45,800 bases of DNA from the NCBI GenBank assembly GCA_009774235.1, contig VSNJ01000015.1, positions 1 to 45,800 of the forward strand, written 5' to 3'. A program made the position numbers and the translations under genes. Of this stretch, positions 24,303 to 31,882 are shown one piece after another (position 1 is the first letter of the stretch; each line of letters opens with the position of its first letter). The notes under the pieces are model-generated. The model saw only the letters and a list, made by a program, of their open reading frames with translations, did no database searches and had not been told where the DNA came from. This DNA is from Lachnospiraceae bacterium (GTDB lineage Bacteria > Bacillota > Clostridia > Lachnospirales > Lachnospiraceae).

Positions 24303-25031
24303 TTAAAGCATAAACGGCAGCATTATTTCTGTTGAAAACACACCTGGCTCATCTTTACGGTTAAGAAAACCATTACGTTCTTTAATAATCCTGTCAATAT
24401 GGTACAACCCAAAACCATGCCCTTCACCCTTAAGTGAGTAATAACTTCCCAGCCTTTTTTTCTGGTTTGTCGCATTAGTTACAGAAATATAAAACTGCTT
24501 TTTAAATATGCCAATATATATCCTTATAAAACGCTTTTCTTCTGAAAAGATTTTTTCACATGCTTCTATTGCATTATCCATAAGATTGCCAAAAATTATA
24601 CAAAACTCAACATCAGAAATTGGAAGTTCTTCTGGCACTTTTGCTGTTACATCAAGTTTTATATTTTTAGACTTTGCTAAAGATATCTTACTGTTTATAA
24701 TTGCATCAGCCATTACATTGCCTGTTTTAACCATATGGTCTACACTATCCAGGTTTTCATTAATCTGTGAAATATAAGAAATACATTCTTCCCACTGCCT
24801 GTTTTCTACATAGATTTTAAGCACATGCATATGGTTTTTATAATCATGACGCCAGCCACGCATCTCATGGTATGTATTTTTAATTTCCTCAAACTGCCTG
24901 CCAGCCAGGGTATTTTCATAATTCTCTAATTCTTTTATAATCTGCTTTGGCAAAAAAATACGGATAATTAATATACTTGCAATAGTAAAACTTAATAAAA
25001 TAACTGTAATAATTAAAAGTATAAATTCCAT
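24303..25031 (-). CDS. GHKL-type sensor histidine kinase with a single membrane segment
   Basis: A 242-residue kinase of the AgrC/ComD-like GHKL class. One hydrophobic segment (about 3-28) is followed directly by the dimerisation helix with the phospho-acceptor His62 (RGWRHDYKNHMHVLKIY), the N-box NLMDNAIEACEK, and the G-box GEGHGFGLYHIDRIIKE. Typical AgrC proteins have six or seven membrane segments for peptide sensing; this one lacks them, so it may sense through a partner such as the ABC exporter. GGGGAGGAAAT precedes the ATG. It follows the LytTR regulator by 22 bases and forms an operon with it. Confidence 0.9.
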   Translation of the reverse strand: MEFILLIITVILLSFTIASILIIRIFLPKQIIKELENYENTLAGRQFEEIKNTYHEMRGWRHDYKNHMHVLKIYVENRQWEECISYISQINENLDSVDHMVKTGNVMADAIINSKISLAKSKNIKLDVTAKVPEELPISDVEFCIIFGNLMDNAIEACEKIFSEEKRFIRIYIGIFKKQFYISVTNATNQKKRLGSYYSLKGEGHGFGLYHIDRIIKERNGFLNRKDEPGVFSTEIMLPFML

Positions 25032-25053
25032 ATTTCCTCCCCGCTTTCACAGC

Positions 25054-25770
25054 TCAATTTCTATAAAATTTTATAAATGCCTCATTCACTCTGTTATAAA
25101 GCCTCCTGCTTACAGGAACTTCCATATGGAACCCTGTATTACCATCTGCAAGCATAAGGCTGTTTTTGCCTATTGTAACTACATGCATAAGGTTTACTAA
25201 TACACCCCTGTGGCATATTATAAAATATCCTTCCTGTAATTCCTTTTCTGCTTCTTTTAAAGAAGAATACACCTCAAATTCCCCTCTCTCTGTAGTATAT
25301 ACCAGTTTATGTGAAAACACTTCAATTTTATATATTTCCTTTTGTAGAAGTTTTAACATTTTTTCCCCTGTATCAAGTATTATATATGGTTGCTGGATAT
25401 CTGTTTTCCCATATATCCTGTCAAGACATTTTCCCACTTGGCCAGTATCAACTGGTTTAAGAAGATAATTCACTGCATCCACTTCATATCCTTCCATAAC
25501 ATATTCTTTTTCTCCTGTCACAAATACAATAAAAACATTATTATTCATGTTTCTAAGTCTTTTTGCCAGTGTTACCCCGTCTTCACCAGGCATTTTAATA
25601 TCCAGGAAAAGTACATCATAAACATTATCATCCAATGAAAATAAAAATGAAGCTGCATCACCAAAAGAAACTACATCAACTGGAAGTTTTTTATCTGCTG
25701 CCCAGCTGCGTATTGCCGTACAAAGCCAGTCTGCTTCTTCTTTCTGGTCTTCACAAACTGCAATCTTCAT
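25054..25770 (-). CDS. LytTR-family response regulator (AgrA/BlpR type)
   Basis: A 238-residue regulator. The receiver domain has the phospho-acceptor Asp57 (VLFLDIKMPGEDG) with VFVTGEKEY and LLKPVD at the usual switch positions. The C-terminal LytTR DNA-binding domain spans about 135-238 (KLLQKEIYKIEVFSHKLVYTT, GYFIICHRGVLVNLMHV, EVPVSRRLYNRVNEAF). The ATG at 25770 is used because AAGGAGGAAATTTTAT is just upstream; the 22 extra residues of the longer frame lack support. It is driven by the strong promoter at 25837-25865 and should control the kinase operon and perhaps the downstream exporter. Confidence 0.92.
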   Translation of the reverse strand: MKIAVCEDQKEEADWLCTAIRSWAADKKLPVDVVSFGDAASFLFSLDDNVYDVLFLDIKMPGEDGVTLAKRLRNMNNNVFIVFVTGEKEYVMEGYEVDAVNYLLKPVDTGQVGKCLDRIYGKTDIQQPYIILDTGEKMLKLLQKEIYKIEVFSHKLVYTTERGEFEVYSSLKEAEKELQEGYFIICHRGVLVNLMHVVTIGKNSLMLADGNTGFHMEVPVSRRLYNRVNEAFIKFYRN

Positions 25771-25836
25771 ATAAAATTTCCTCCTTAAATTATAGTATGG
25801 GTGTCTTTTATATTTTATTGAATAATACACGTGCAT

Positions 25837-25865
25837 ATTATAATGTATATATGAATTCTTTTCAA
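25837..25865 (-). promoter_or_regulatory. Sigma-A-type promoter of the LytTR two-component operon
   Basis: TTGAAA at 25865-25860, a 17-base spacer, and TATAAT at 25842-25837 on the minus strand. Upstream, AGTTTACAA (25885-25893) and its complement TTGTAAACT (25984-25992) could be regulator half-sites. No gene is seen between 25771 and 26351; the rest holds the palindromic element at 26000-26272. Confidence 0.8.
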
Positions 25866-25999
25866 GTTAATTAATTTTTTCACCAGTTTACAAGTTTTTA
25901 AAAAAACACAATAAAACAGCAGTTTTCAGCTTATATATTCTTATTTTGTCATTTGGCTTAAAATGGGCATTGTCTGAAAAAAGTTGTAAACTACTGTTA

Positions 26000-26272
26000 A
26001 TTTTTTGAGTTTCCCTATTTTTTAAATTACGCAAAGACTATATTACTCTGGCAATTTCCAAATGTTTTACCAAAAAGCAGCTGTTATGGGGACGCTGGTG
26101 CTTAAATCTGGTATTCAATGCTTATATAGAAACTTTTGTTTCTATTAAGCATTTGCGGTTTTATGCACTACTGCGTATCCCATTCAAGCGGAAGCGTGCT
26201 GCTGGCGGTAAACATTTGGAATTGCCAGAGCCAAGATGTTTGCATATTAAAAAATGGGGAAACTCAAAAAAT
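26000..26272. repeat. 273-nt imperfect palindrome (MITE-like or structured element)
   Basis: The ends ATTTTTTGAGTTTCCC (26000-26015) and GGGAAACTCAAAAAAT (26257-26272) are perfectly inverted. Pairing continues inward over about 70 bases per arm, including CTCTGGCAA with TTGCCAGAG and CCAAATG with CATTTGG, and ends in a central hairpin at about 26117-26152 with a TTTT loop. The symmetry centre of the ends (26136) coincides with that loop. No coding frame is inside, and no clear target-site duplication was found. Confidence 0.75.
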
Positions 26273-26279
26273 ACGTCCG

Positions 26280-26308
26280 TTGCGTTTCTAAACTATATAT
26301 ATTATAAT
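26280..26308 (+). promoter_or_regulatory. Candidate promoter of the TetR gene
   Basis: TTGCGT at 26280-26285, a 17-base spacer, and TATAAT at 26303-26308. It starts 8 bases after the palindromic element. Confidence 0.5.
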
Positions 26309-26351
26309 GGAAATATTATGTAGTTATATAAAAAGCTGGGAGGACAATAAG

Positions 26352-26927
26352 ATGAATGAAATACAGGACGAAAGATACCATATAGCTGATGAAGCCATAT
26401 ATGACGCATTTTTTTTAATTTTAAAAGAAAAAGAATTAGATAAAATCACTGTATCCGATGTAATTAAAAAAGCAGGAATTGTAAGAAGTACATTTTATAA
26501 CCATTACGAAAATATTCCTGACCTGGTAGATGCTATTGAAAACAAAACTATAAATGATATATTCTCTCTTATGAATACATTCCATCCCAAAAATGACTGG
26601 GATATATGTAAATCATATTATTTAACTATATGTGAATATACTATGACAAATCCATTTCTAGCAAATCTTCTTTCCAATCCAAGGAAGGATGCCTTTTTTG
26701 AGAAAGTTGTTACCATGTTCCACCATTACGTAAAAAAAGTGACACAAAGCACTACAACTTCACATCACAATAGTGAAGAACTATCCTACATGATTGCCTC
26801 TACTATTGGCAGTACCATTGGTGTCCTTCACAAATGGACAAAAGACAATTTCCAGGTTTCTGCTGAAACCATTGCTAATATCCTTACACAGACCTTTATA
26901 TCAGGAATGCTCCCTTACATATTATAG
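26352..26927 (+). CDS. TetR-family transcriptional regulator
   Basis: A 191-residue protein. The N-terminal HTH domain is recognisable at about 8-55: IADEAIYDAFFLILKEKELD, then ITVSDVIKKAGIVRSTFYNHYENIPDL. The C-terminal ligand domain (about 65-191) is all helical and of no specific group. The ATG at 26352 follows GGGAGGACAATAAG; the longer frame (26307) has no ribosome site. It is convergent with the AMP-ligase/carrier/condensation operon and shares a bidirectional terminator with it. It may regulate that operon in trans, but no shared operator was identified. Confidence 0.88.
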   Translation: MNEIQDERYHIADEAIYDAFFLILKEKELDKITVSDVIKKAGIVRSTFYNHYENIPDLVDAIENKTINDIFSLMNTFHPKNDWDICKSYYLTICEYTMTNPFLANLLSNPRKDAFFEKVVTMFHHYVKKVTQSTTTSHHNSEELSYMIASTIGSTIGVLHKWTKDNFQVSAETIANILTQTFISGMLPYIL

Positions 26928-26945
26928 GGAGCATTCCTTCCTTTT
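26903..26945. terminator. Bidirectional terminator between TetR and AMP-ligase genes
   Basis: AGGAATGCTCCCT (26903-26915) pairs perfectly with AGGGAGCATTCCT (26926-26938) around 10 bases. The stem includes the last codons and stop of the TetR gene, followed by TCCTTTTAC. On the other strand it lies just after the ligase stop. Confidence 0.7.
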
Positions 26946-26956
26946 ACAATTTTATA

Positions 26957-28516
26957 TTATGCCATTGGAAGAGGTTCATCAATTAAAGCTTCCTGTCTCT
27001 TAATTTTCTTTGTTGAGCTTCTGATAAATGGGTTTTTCCTGATTATAAGCCCTGTAATCTGGCGGTAAGTAGGCTGTTTTTTATTATATTGGTCTATAAA
27101 TGCCTGTAATGCTGTTTTTATTGCTTCTTCATCAAGCCCCTTAGCAGCAACAACATCCTGGTCTGGATAAATCCTTGCAGCCAGCCCGTTATCTTCACCT
27201 GTTACAATTACTTCACCTACAAGTGCATCAAGGGCTAATTTATTTTCAATTTCCTCTGGGGAAATATTTTCTCCATTTGAAAGGATAATAAGATTTTTAA
27301 CACGTCCATTAATAAACAAGAAACCATCTTCATCCATATATCCTTTATCCCCTGTATGAAGCCATCCATCTTTTAATGTTTCAGCAGTTTCTTCTGGCAT
27401 CTGGTAATATCCCTTCATAACACTGCTGCCTTTTACAAGGATTTCTCCATTTTCAAATTTAATCTCAGCATTAGGAAGTGGTTTTCCAATGGAACCTGCT
27501 TTATGGGTTTCTGGTGTATTAGAACTAATTACTGGTGAACACTCTGACATGCCATATCCCTCAAGGACTTCTACTCCATATTCTGCAAATTCTCCAATAT
27601 AATATGGGTCAAGATGTGCACCACCTGTAAATATTATTTTAAGATTGCCGCCAAATACATTATCTGCTACAGCCTTTTTAGGAATTGCAGGGTCTACACT
27701 GGCAAGCCTCTTATATATTGTTTCAATCATCATTGGTACCATAAGCATAACTTGTGGTTTAAATACACCCATGTTTTTCACCATATGCAGAAGTGAATCA
27801 TTAATACATATAGTTGTACCAAGTGAAAATCCTTTAAGCCAGTCCATAACCAGGCAGAACGCATGGTGGATTGGAAGCACGCTTAATAATATACTTCCAG
27901 GTTCTGTAGTATAATCAACAGAAAGCACATTAGCTGCCAGATTGTCCTGTGTCAGCATTACTCCCTTGCTTTTTCCTGTTGTTCCAGATGTAAAGATAAT
28001 TGTTGCTACATCATCTGGAGCCGGTCTGTCTGCATCAGTGCTGCTATTTGCGGAAGCCGCTTTAAGTCCTGCCAGTGATGCAGTCTTTTCATATAAAGAG
28101 TCTGGTTCTTCTTCCTGGAGCAGCCATACTTTCCTAAGTTTAGGACATTCTGCTAAAATCCCCTCTAAAAGTGATATATTCTTAGGGCTTAAAAATAGAG
28201 CCTCTGAATCCGAACGGTTTATAAGGTCAATTAAATCTTCTGCTGGCAGTCCTGCATCAAGTGGCACTGCAACTGTATTTCCTGTAATAATAGCCAGATA
28301 ACTTTCAATCCATTCTACAGAACTTGTTCCAATCAGGGAAATATGCTTTCCTTTGAACCCTTCTGCAAGTAAACTTTTTCTTATTGCTATAACATTATCC
28401 ATCAGTTCACTATAGCTTCTTTCAAGGATATCTTTCTTTTTAAGCCATTTTACAGCTTTAATATCTGCAAATTTCTTTACACTGTCTTCTAATATATCAC
28501 GTATAAGTATTCCCAT
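26957..28516 (-). CDS. AMP-forming acyl/amino-acyl ligase (ANL superfamily), stand-alone adenylation enzyme
   Basis: A 519-residue ANL enzyme. The P-loop TSGTTGKSKG is at about 176-185; LPIHHAFCLVMD, GYGMSECSPVIS (A5), GWLHTGDKGYMDEDGFL (A7), GRVKNLIILSNGENISPEEIE (A8) and a C-terminal STKKIKR with the catalytic lysine (A10) complete the set. It resembles long-chain fatty acyl ligases more than NRPS amino-acid domains, so the substrate may be a fatty or other carboxylic acid. The ATG at 28516 lies 10 bases after AGGAGGT; a TTG three codons earlier is too close to it. With the carrier gene directly upstream, it should load its acyl group on that carrier. Confidence 0.9.
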   Translation of the reverse strand: MGILIRDILEDSVKKFADIKAVKWLKKKDILERSYSELMDNVIAIRKSLLAEGFKGKHISLIGTSSVEWIESYLAIITGNTVAVPLDAGLPAEDLIDLINRSDSEALFLSPKNISLLEGILAECPKLRKVWLLQEEEPDSLYEKTASLAGLKAASANSSTDADRPAPDDVATIIFTSGTTGKSKGVMLTQDNLAANVLSVDYTTEPGSILLSVLPIHHAFCLVMDWLKGFSLGTTICINDSLLHMVKNMGVFKPQVMLMVPMMIETIYKRLASVDPAIPKKAVADNVFGGNLKIIFTGGAHLDPYYIGEFAEYGVEVLEGYGMSECSPVISSNTPETHKAGSIGKPLPNAEIKFENGEILVKGSSVMKGYYQMPEETAETLKDGWLHTGDKGYMDEDGFLFINGRVKNLIILSNGENISPEEIENKLALDALVGEVIVTGEDNGLAARIYPDQDVVAAKGLDEEAIKTALQAFIDQYNKKQPTYRQITGLIIRKNPFIRSSTKKIKRQEALIDEPLPMA

Positions 28517-28530
28517 ATCCGCCAAACCTC

Positions 28531-28761
28531 CTATTGTAATCTTTCCAATAGTTCAAGAGCCTCTCCAACTGTAAGAACCTTTAATGCATCCTCCTCCTCA
28601 AGCTCTATGTCAAATGTATCTTCAAGCTCTCCCAGAAAAGACATAAAATCAAGGGAACTAAAACCTAAATCTTCCCTGAACCTCATATCATTATTCATTT
28701 CATCTGGCTTTACCTCACAATACTGTGCTACTATTGTTTTAAACTGCATTTCCTGTGTCAT
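28531..28761 (-). CDS. Acyl/peptidyl carrier protein
   Basis: A 76-residue carrier protein. The phosphopantetheine site is in DLGFSSLDFMSFLGELED, with Ser36 the attachment residue; the acidic helix II and the C-terminal VLTVGEALELLERL fit the family. GGAGG lies before the ATG. It sits between the adenylating enzyme (14 bases downstream) and the condensation enzyme (73 bases upstream), so it is a pathway-specific carrier rather than the fatty-acid synthesis ACP. No phosphopantetheinyl transferase gene is in the window. Confidence 0.93.
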   Translation of the reverse strand: MTQEMQFKTIVAQYCEVKPDEMNNDMRFREDLGFSSLDFMSFLGELEDTFDIELEEEDALKVLTVGEALELLERLQ

Positions 28762-28834
28762 TTTTTCCTCCTTATTGGTGTACTGCTGCTAATTATTATA
28801 AAAATGGGCAGCAGCAATAAATATTTCCTGGCTT

Positions 28835-30220
28835 TTAAACTTGTTCCATAATTTCCCCTATACTCATATCTGGTTCTGCAATTCCCTTAAAGAGAATACG
28901 CATCATATAGTAATAGAGAAGTTCCATATCATGTTCTTCTAAATGTGCTACCTGGTAATGGTAAGAGAAATTCATTCCTCCGTTTTCAGTATGTGATACA
29001 GTTAAATACATTTTCTTAGTAGCTGCACCATTGGCGAACCATTTAGAATGTTGTGGGATATTTACAAGATGTGGATTATCCATCTTAACTGGCATTGGCT
29101 GGTATGTGAGGTAACAACTTTCATAAGTAGTATTTTCTGGTGTTTTATAACGTTTTCTCATTTCATCTTCAATCAATGCAGGGTCGTAATTACTGTGCAT
29201 ATAAATTTTATTCTGCACGTTTTGTATCTCATAAGCAGCTGACATAAAGTCTGTTTCAAGCGGAATTACTGTCCTGCATGGAAACATAATTGTCCTGCTG
29301 CCGCCTGATGTCCACTCATCATGTGTTGAACGTCTTGAAATAAAGTTCTGGATTGTAATATCTTCCTGTCCATTATTTACCTTTGACAGATAAGTCCTGA
29401 TACCAAGCAACAAAAGATTTGTCATAGATAACTGGTGGTTCATGCAGAAATCCATAAGGTTCTTTGTTGGCTCTGGTTCCAGATAATAGTCTTTAACATC
29501 TACAAATAAATTCTTTAATTCTATATCTGCTGCCCTTAACTTTTTATTGCCATGCAGCTTTCTTGCTTCTTCAAGAACAGAGGGTCCCTGGATATCAGAA
29601 TACAGCGGCTCTCCCAGGGCATCAAGCTGGTCATCCCAGAACTTTTTGTCCTTTGCAAAACGCTTCTCATTATTTGCCTTTTTTAAATCTTTATCAAGGA
29701 CTGTTTCAAAATCAGCAAGGTCATCAGGATATGCAGCTTTAAACCTGTAATGGGTATAAAGCTGCATCAGGTCATTAATCATTACTACCAGTCCACATGA
29801 ATCAATAAGCCTGTGGTCCATATGGATGAAAAACCCATTATATCCTTCTGGAAGTTTCATCATTGATATATCACACATCGGGATATCATCACCATCAAAA
29901 GTCTGGTATGCCCACTGCTGCATTAATTTGTCTGCATCTGCCATACTCATGCCAGATAAGTCCTTAATTGGAATATCCCTGTTATCATTTTTTACAATAT
30001 ACTGTTTTACCTCTCCATTTTTATCTGGCTTTGTAAAACGTACCCTCATACAACCATAGCGTTCTAATTCTAATTGGATACATTTTTTAAAAAGACCAAA
30101 ATCTATAGGTGATTTTAAAGATGCTATAACGCTGACGCCTGAAACCTGCTGTGTTTTGTATTTTAAAATCCAGTTATGATGCATTTTCTGTGCTGCTGTT
30201 AAAGGATAATACTCTTGCAT
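28835..30220 (-). CDS. Stand-alone condensation-domain enzyme (NRPS C-domain superfamily)
   Basis: A 461-residue protein of the condensation/acyltransferase (BAHD-CAT) fold. It opens with the C1-like YPLTAAQKMHHNW. The catalytic motif is HMDHRLIDS, with His136 and Asp140 of HxxxD present; the first His of the usual HHxxxDG is Asp, and the last Gly is Ser. The second half contains TIMFPCRTVIPLETDF and a floor-loop-like region. It should join an acyl group on the carrier protein to an amine or alcohol acceptor. TAGGAGGATTTATAA precedes the ATG. It heads the condensation-carrier-ligase operon and is preceded by a structured 347-base leader. Confidence 0.88.
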   Translation of the reverse strand: MQEYYPLTAAQKMHHNWILKYKTQQVSGVSVIASLKSPIDFGLFKKCIQLELERYGCMRVRFTKPDKNGEVKQYIVKNDNRDIPIKDLSGMSMADADKLMQQWAYQTFDGDDIPMCDISMMKLPEGYNGFFIHMDHRLIDSCGLVVMINDLMQLYTHYRFKAAYPDDLADFETVLDKDLKKANNEKRFAKDKKFWDDQLDALGEPLYSDIQGPSVLEEARKLHGNKKLRAADIELKNLFVDVKDYYLEPEPTKNLMDFCMNHQLSMTNLLLLGIRTYLSKVNNGQEDITIQNFISRRSTHDEWTSGGSRTIMFPCRTVIPLETDFMSAAYEIQNVQNKIYMHSNYDPALIEDEMRKRYKTPENTTYESCYLTYQPMPVKMDNPHLVNIPQHSKWFANGAATKKMYLTVSHTENGGMNFSYHYQVAHLEEHDMELLYYYMMRILFKGIAEPDMSIGEIMEQV

Positions 30221-30246
30221 TTATAAATCCTCCTAATCATGTTTTT

Positions 30247-30310
30247 CCTCATTTCTGCGTTGCTTTTTTCGCATTCCAAGTTCGTGGGTACAGCGCAGAC
30301 ACAAACTTGC
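30247..30310 (-). repeat. Structured repeat, copy A (before the condensation gene)
   Basis: A 64-nt element that recurs at 36569-36634 in the same orientation. On the minus strand it runs GCAAGTTTGTGTCTGCGCTG, a variable middle, then CGCAGAAATGAGG. GTTTGTG pairs with CACGAAC (one G-U), and TGCG pairs with CGCA near its 3' end. It ends 27 bases upstream of the start codon. Confidence 0.7.
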
Positions 30311-30313
30311 AAT

Positions 30314-30402
30314 GAAGAATTCTGTTTTTGTATTCTTCCTGTGTGTAATCTTAGAAATTCTTAGCCAGCGTTTTTGGCTAGCTTAGAATTTTCTTTACAC
30401 AC
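30314..30402. other. Two hairpins in the leader of the condensation gene
   Basis: GAAGAAT (30314-30320) pairs with ATTCTTC (30332-30338). A longer imperfect stem at 30341-30402 has GTGTGTAA/TTACACAC at its base and TTAGCCA/TGGCTAG-type pairing near its tip. Neither has a T-tract. In the 30221-30567 gap I see no gene; a GAAACGTTAC motif near 30430 could be a LacI-family half-palindrome but is weak. Confidence 0.55.
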
Positions 30403-30524
30403 TTCCCTCTGTTATCATTTATTCTAAAGAAACGTTACCACATTTTATTTTTTATTTCTACCCCCTAAAGGACTTAACAAACATTTTGCCCCAAATTGTC
30501 CAAGACCTTACATGCAATGACTGG

Positions 30525-30557
30525 TAAAATAAAACACCAGTTTTATAAAAACTGGTG
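30525..30557 (-). terminator. Terminator after the alpha/beta hydrolase gene
   Basis: On the minus strand CACCAGTTTT (30557-30548) pairs with AAAACTGGTG (30544-30535), followed by TTTTATTTTA. It lies 11 bases after the hydrolase stop. Confidence 0.8.
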
Positions 30558-30567
30558 CCAATAAACT

Positions 30568-31533
30568 TTAATCATATTTTTCAAAAAACCCTGATAACTT
30601 TTCCCTGTATAATTCTGGCTTTTCATATGCACTGCAAAGATGCCTTGCTTCTGATATTATCAGGAGGTCCTTAGGAGCCTGGCATACGGAATAATTATAT
30701 ATAGAATTCTTATAATTTACATAAGTATCTTCTTCACCATGAAAAAATAAAACCGGTCTTTTATTTTTCTCCAAAGCTTTTGTTGTATCCGCATCTTTCA
30801 TACGGAAACTTGCTAATGCCCTGCAGAACAAATCCAGGCGGAACAGCATCAGTCCAATCCAGTGCAGATGAAACCAGTCTGCTGCCATATCCTTAACCTG
30901 CCCTTTCATAGAACGGAACCCACAGTCTGCAACCAGCCCCCTTACTTCTGCAGGCAGTTTATGCCCTGATGCCATAAGTACAGCCGCTGCCCCCATAGAT
31001 TCACCATAAAGATATATAGGAAGCCTCTTTTTGTTGCGTTTTGAAATATAATATGCCCATCCCTGCACATCATACTGTTCCCATGCACCAAATGTAATAT
31101 ATTCTCCCTGGCTTGCACCACAGCATCTCTGGTCAATAAAAAGCAAGTTACAATTATTTTCATGCAAAAACCTTGCAGTATATGCAAAATCACCAAAACC
31201 ACTGCCTTTATATCCATGGCTTAATAATACAAACCGTTTTGGATTTTCTGCTGGCAGATAATATGCATGCAGTACCAGCCCATCCTTGCTTTCCATATAA
31301 CAATCCTGCATATCCTGCTGCATACACCATGCCTTGCCCTCTTCATATTCCTTTTCAAACTTATGTCTTGGATGGTTAAGTTTTATATGGGATAACTGGA
31401 ACCATTTCTTTCTCATAAGCTTTTTCTGTTCTTTACAACGGACTATCATTTTAAAAAAGGACCATCCAGCTGCCATAAATACACTGGCGGCTACAGAAGC
31501 TGCCCCTAATACTTTAATCACCTTATCTCTCAT
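30568..31533 (-). CDS. Membrane-anchored alpha/beta hydrolase
   Basis: A 321-residue serine hydrolase. An N-terminal hydrophobic segment (about 8-30) should anchor it. The fold is clear: oxyanion region LLSHGYKGSG, the strand FIDQRCCGASQGE, nucleophile elbow YGESMGAA with Ser179, the Asp in FFHGEEDTYV and the His in ISEARHLCSAY. Family members are esterases, lipases or peptidases; the substrate is unknown. It has its own promoter (31569-31597) and terminator, so it is not co-transcribed with the condensation operon, though it lies directly upstream and could act on the same product. The ribosome site is weak. Confidence 0.88.
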   Translation of the reverse strand: MRDKVIKVLGAASVAASVFMAAGWSFFKMIVRCKEQKKLMRKKWFQLSHIKLNHPRHKFEKEYEEGKAWCMQQDMQDCYMESKDGLVLHAYYLPAENPKRFVLLSHGYKGSGFGDFAYTARFLHENNCNLLFIDQRCCGASQGEYITFGAWEQYDVQGWAYYISKRNKKRLPIYLYGESMGAAAVLMASGHKLPAEVRGLVADCGFRSMKGQVKDMAADWFHLHWIGLMLFRLDLFCRALASFRMKDADTTKALEKNKRPVLFFHGEEDTYVNYKNSIYNYSVCQAPKDLLIISEARHLCSAYEKPELYREKLSGFFEKYD

Positions 31534-31568
31534 AATAATATACCTGGCCTTTTTTATTTTAGAATATT

Positions 31569-31597
31569 ATCTTATAAGTTAAATACCATCTGCACAA
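31569..31597 (-). promoter_or_regulatory. Candidate promoter of the hydrolase gene
   Basis: TTGTGC at 31597-31592, a 17-base spacer, and TAAGAT at 31574-31569 on the minus strand. Apart from this and the terminator at 31716, nothing else is seen in the 31534-31882 gap. Confidence 0.5.
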
Positions 31598-31715
31598 ATT
31601 TTACCGCTTATGCAGATAATGGTAGTTTAACCAGAATTTATTATAATATTTTTATATAAAAAAAGCAAATTTATTACATAATATAATAAATATCCTGTGA
31701 CACATTTGTAAAATA

Positions 31716-31766
31716 AAGCAAGATGGTAAAACCATTTTTAACCCTGTTTTACCATCTTGCTTTTAA
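31716..31766. terminator. Long terminator after the PTS operon
   Basis: A 17-bp perfect stem (31716-31732 with 31746-31762) with a 13-base loop, T-rich on both sides (TTAATTT on plus, TATTTTA on minus). It lies about 120 bases after the ptsI stop and can stop the long PTS transcript. Confidence 0.8.
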
Positions 31767-31882
31767 TTTGACAAATTATAGGAATTAGCTGTTTTTCTGG
31801 TGATATACTCCATATTATACAGCCTGGCTTACGTTGATAAAAAATCTTCTGTGTCTGGCAGTTTTTAACATATAAATTTATT

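Noticed and set aside
25990..26282. Complete insertion sequence
   Set aside because: No transposase frame and no clear target duplication at either end; only a non-coding palindrome is supported.
30427..30442. Possible CcpA (cre) site before the condensation gene
   Set aside because: GTAACGTTTC matches only part of the cre consensus; too weak to list.
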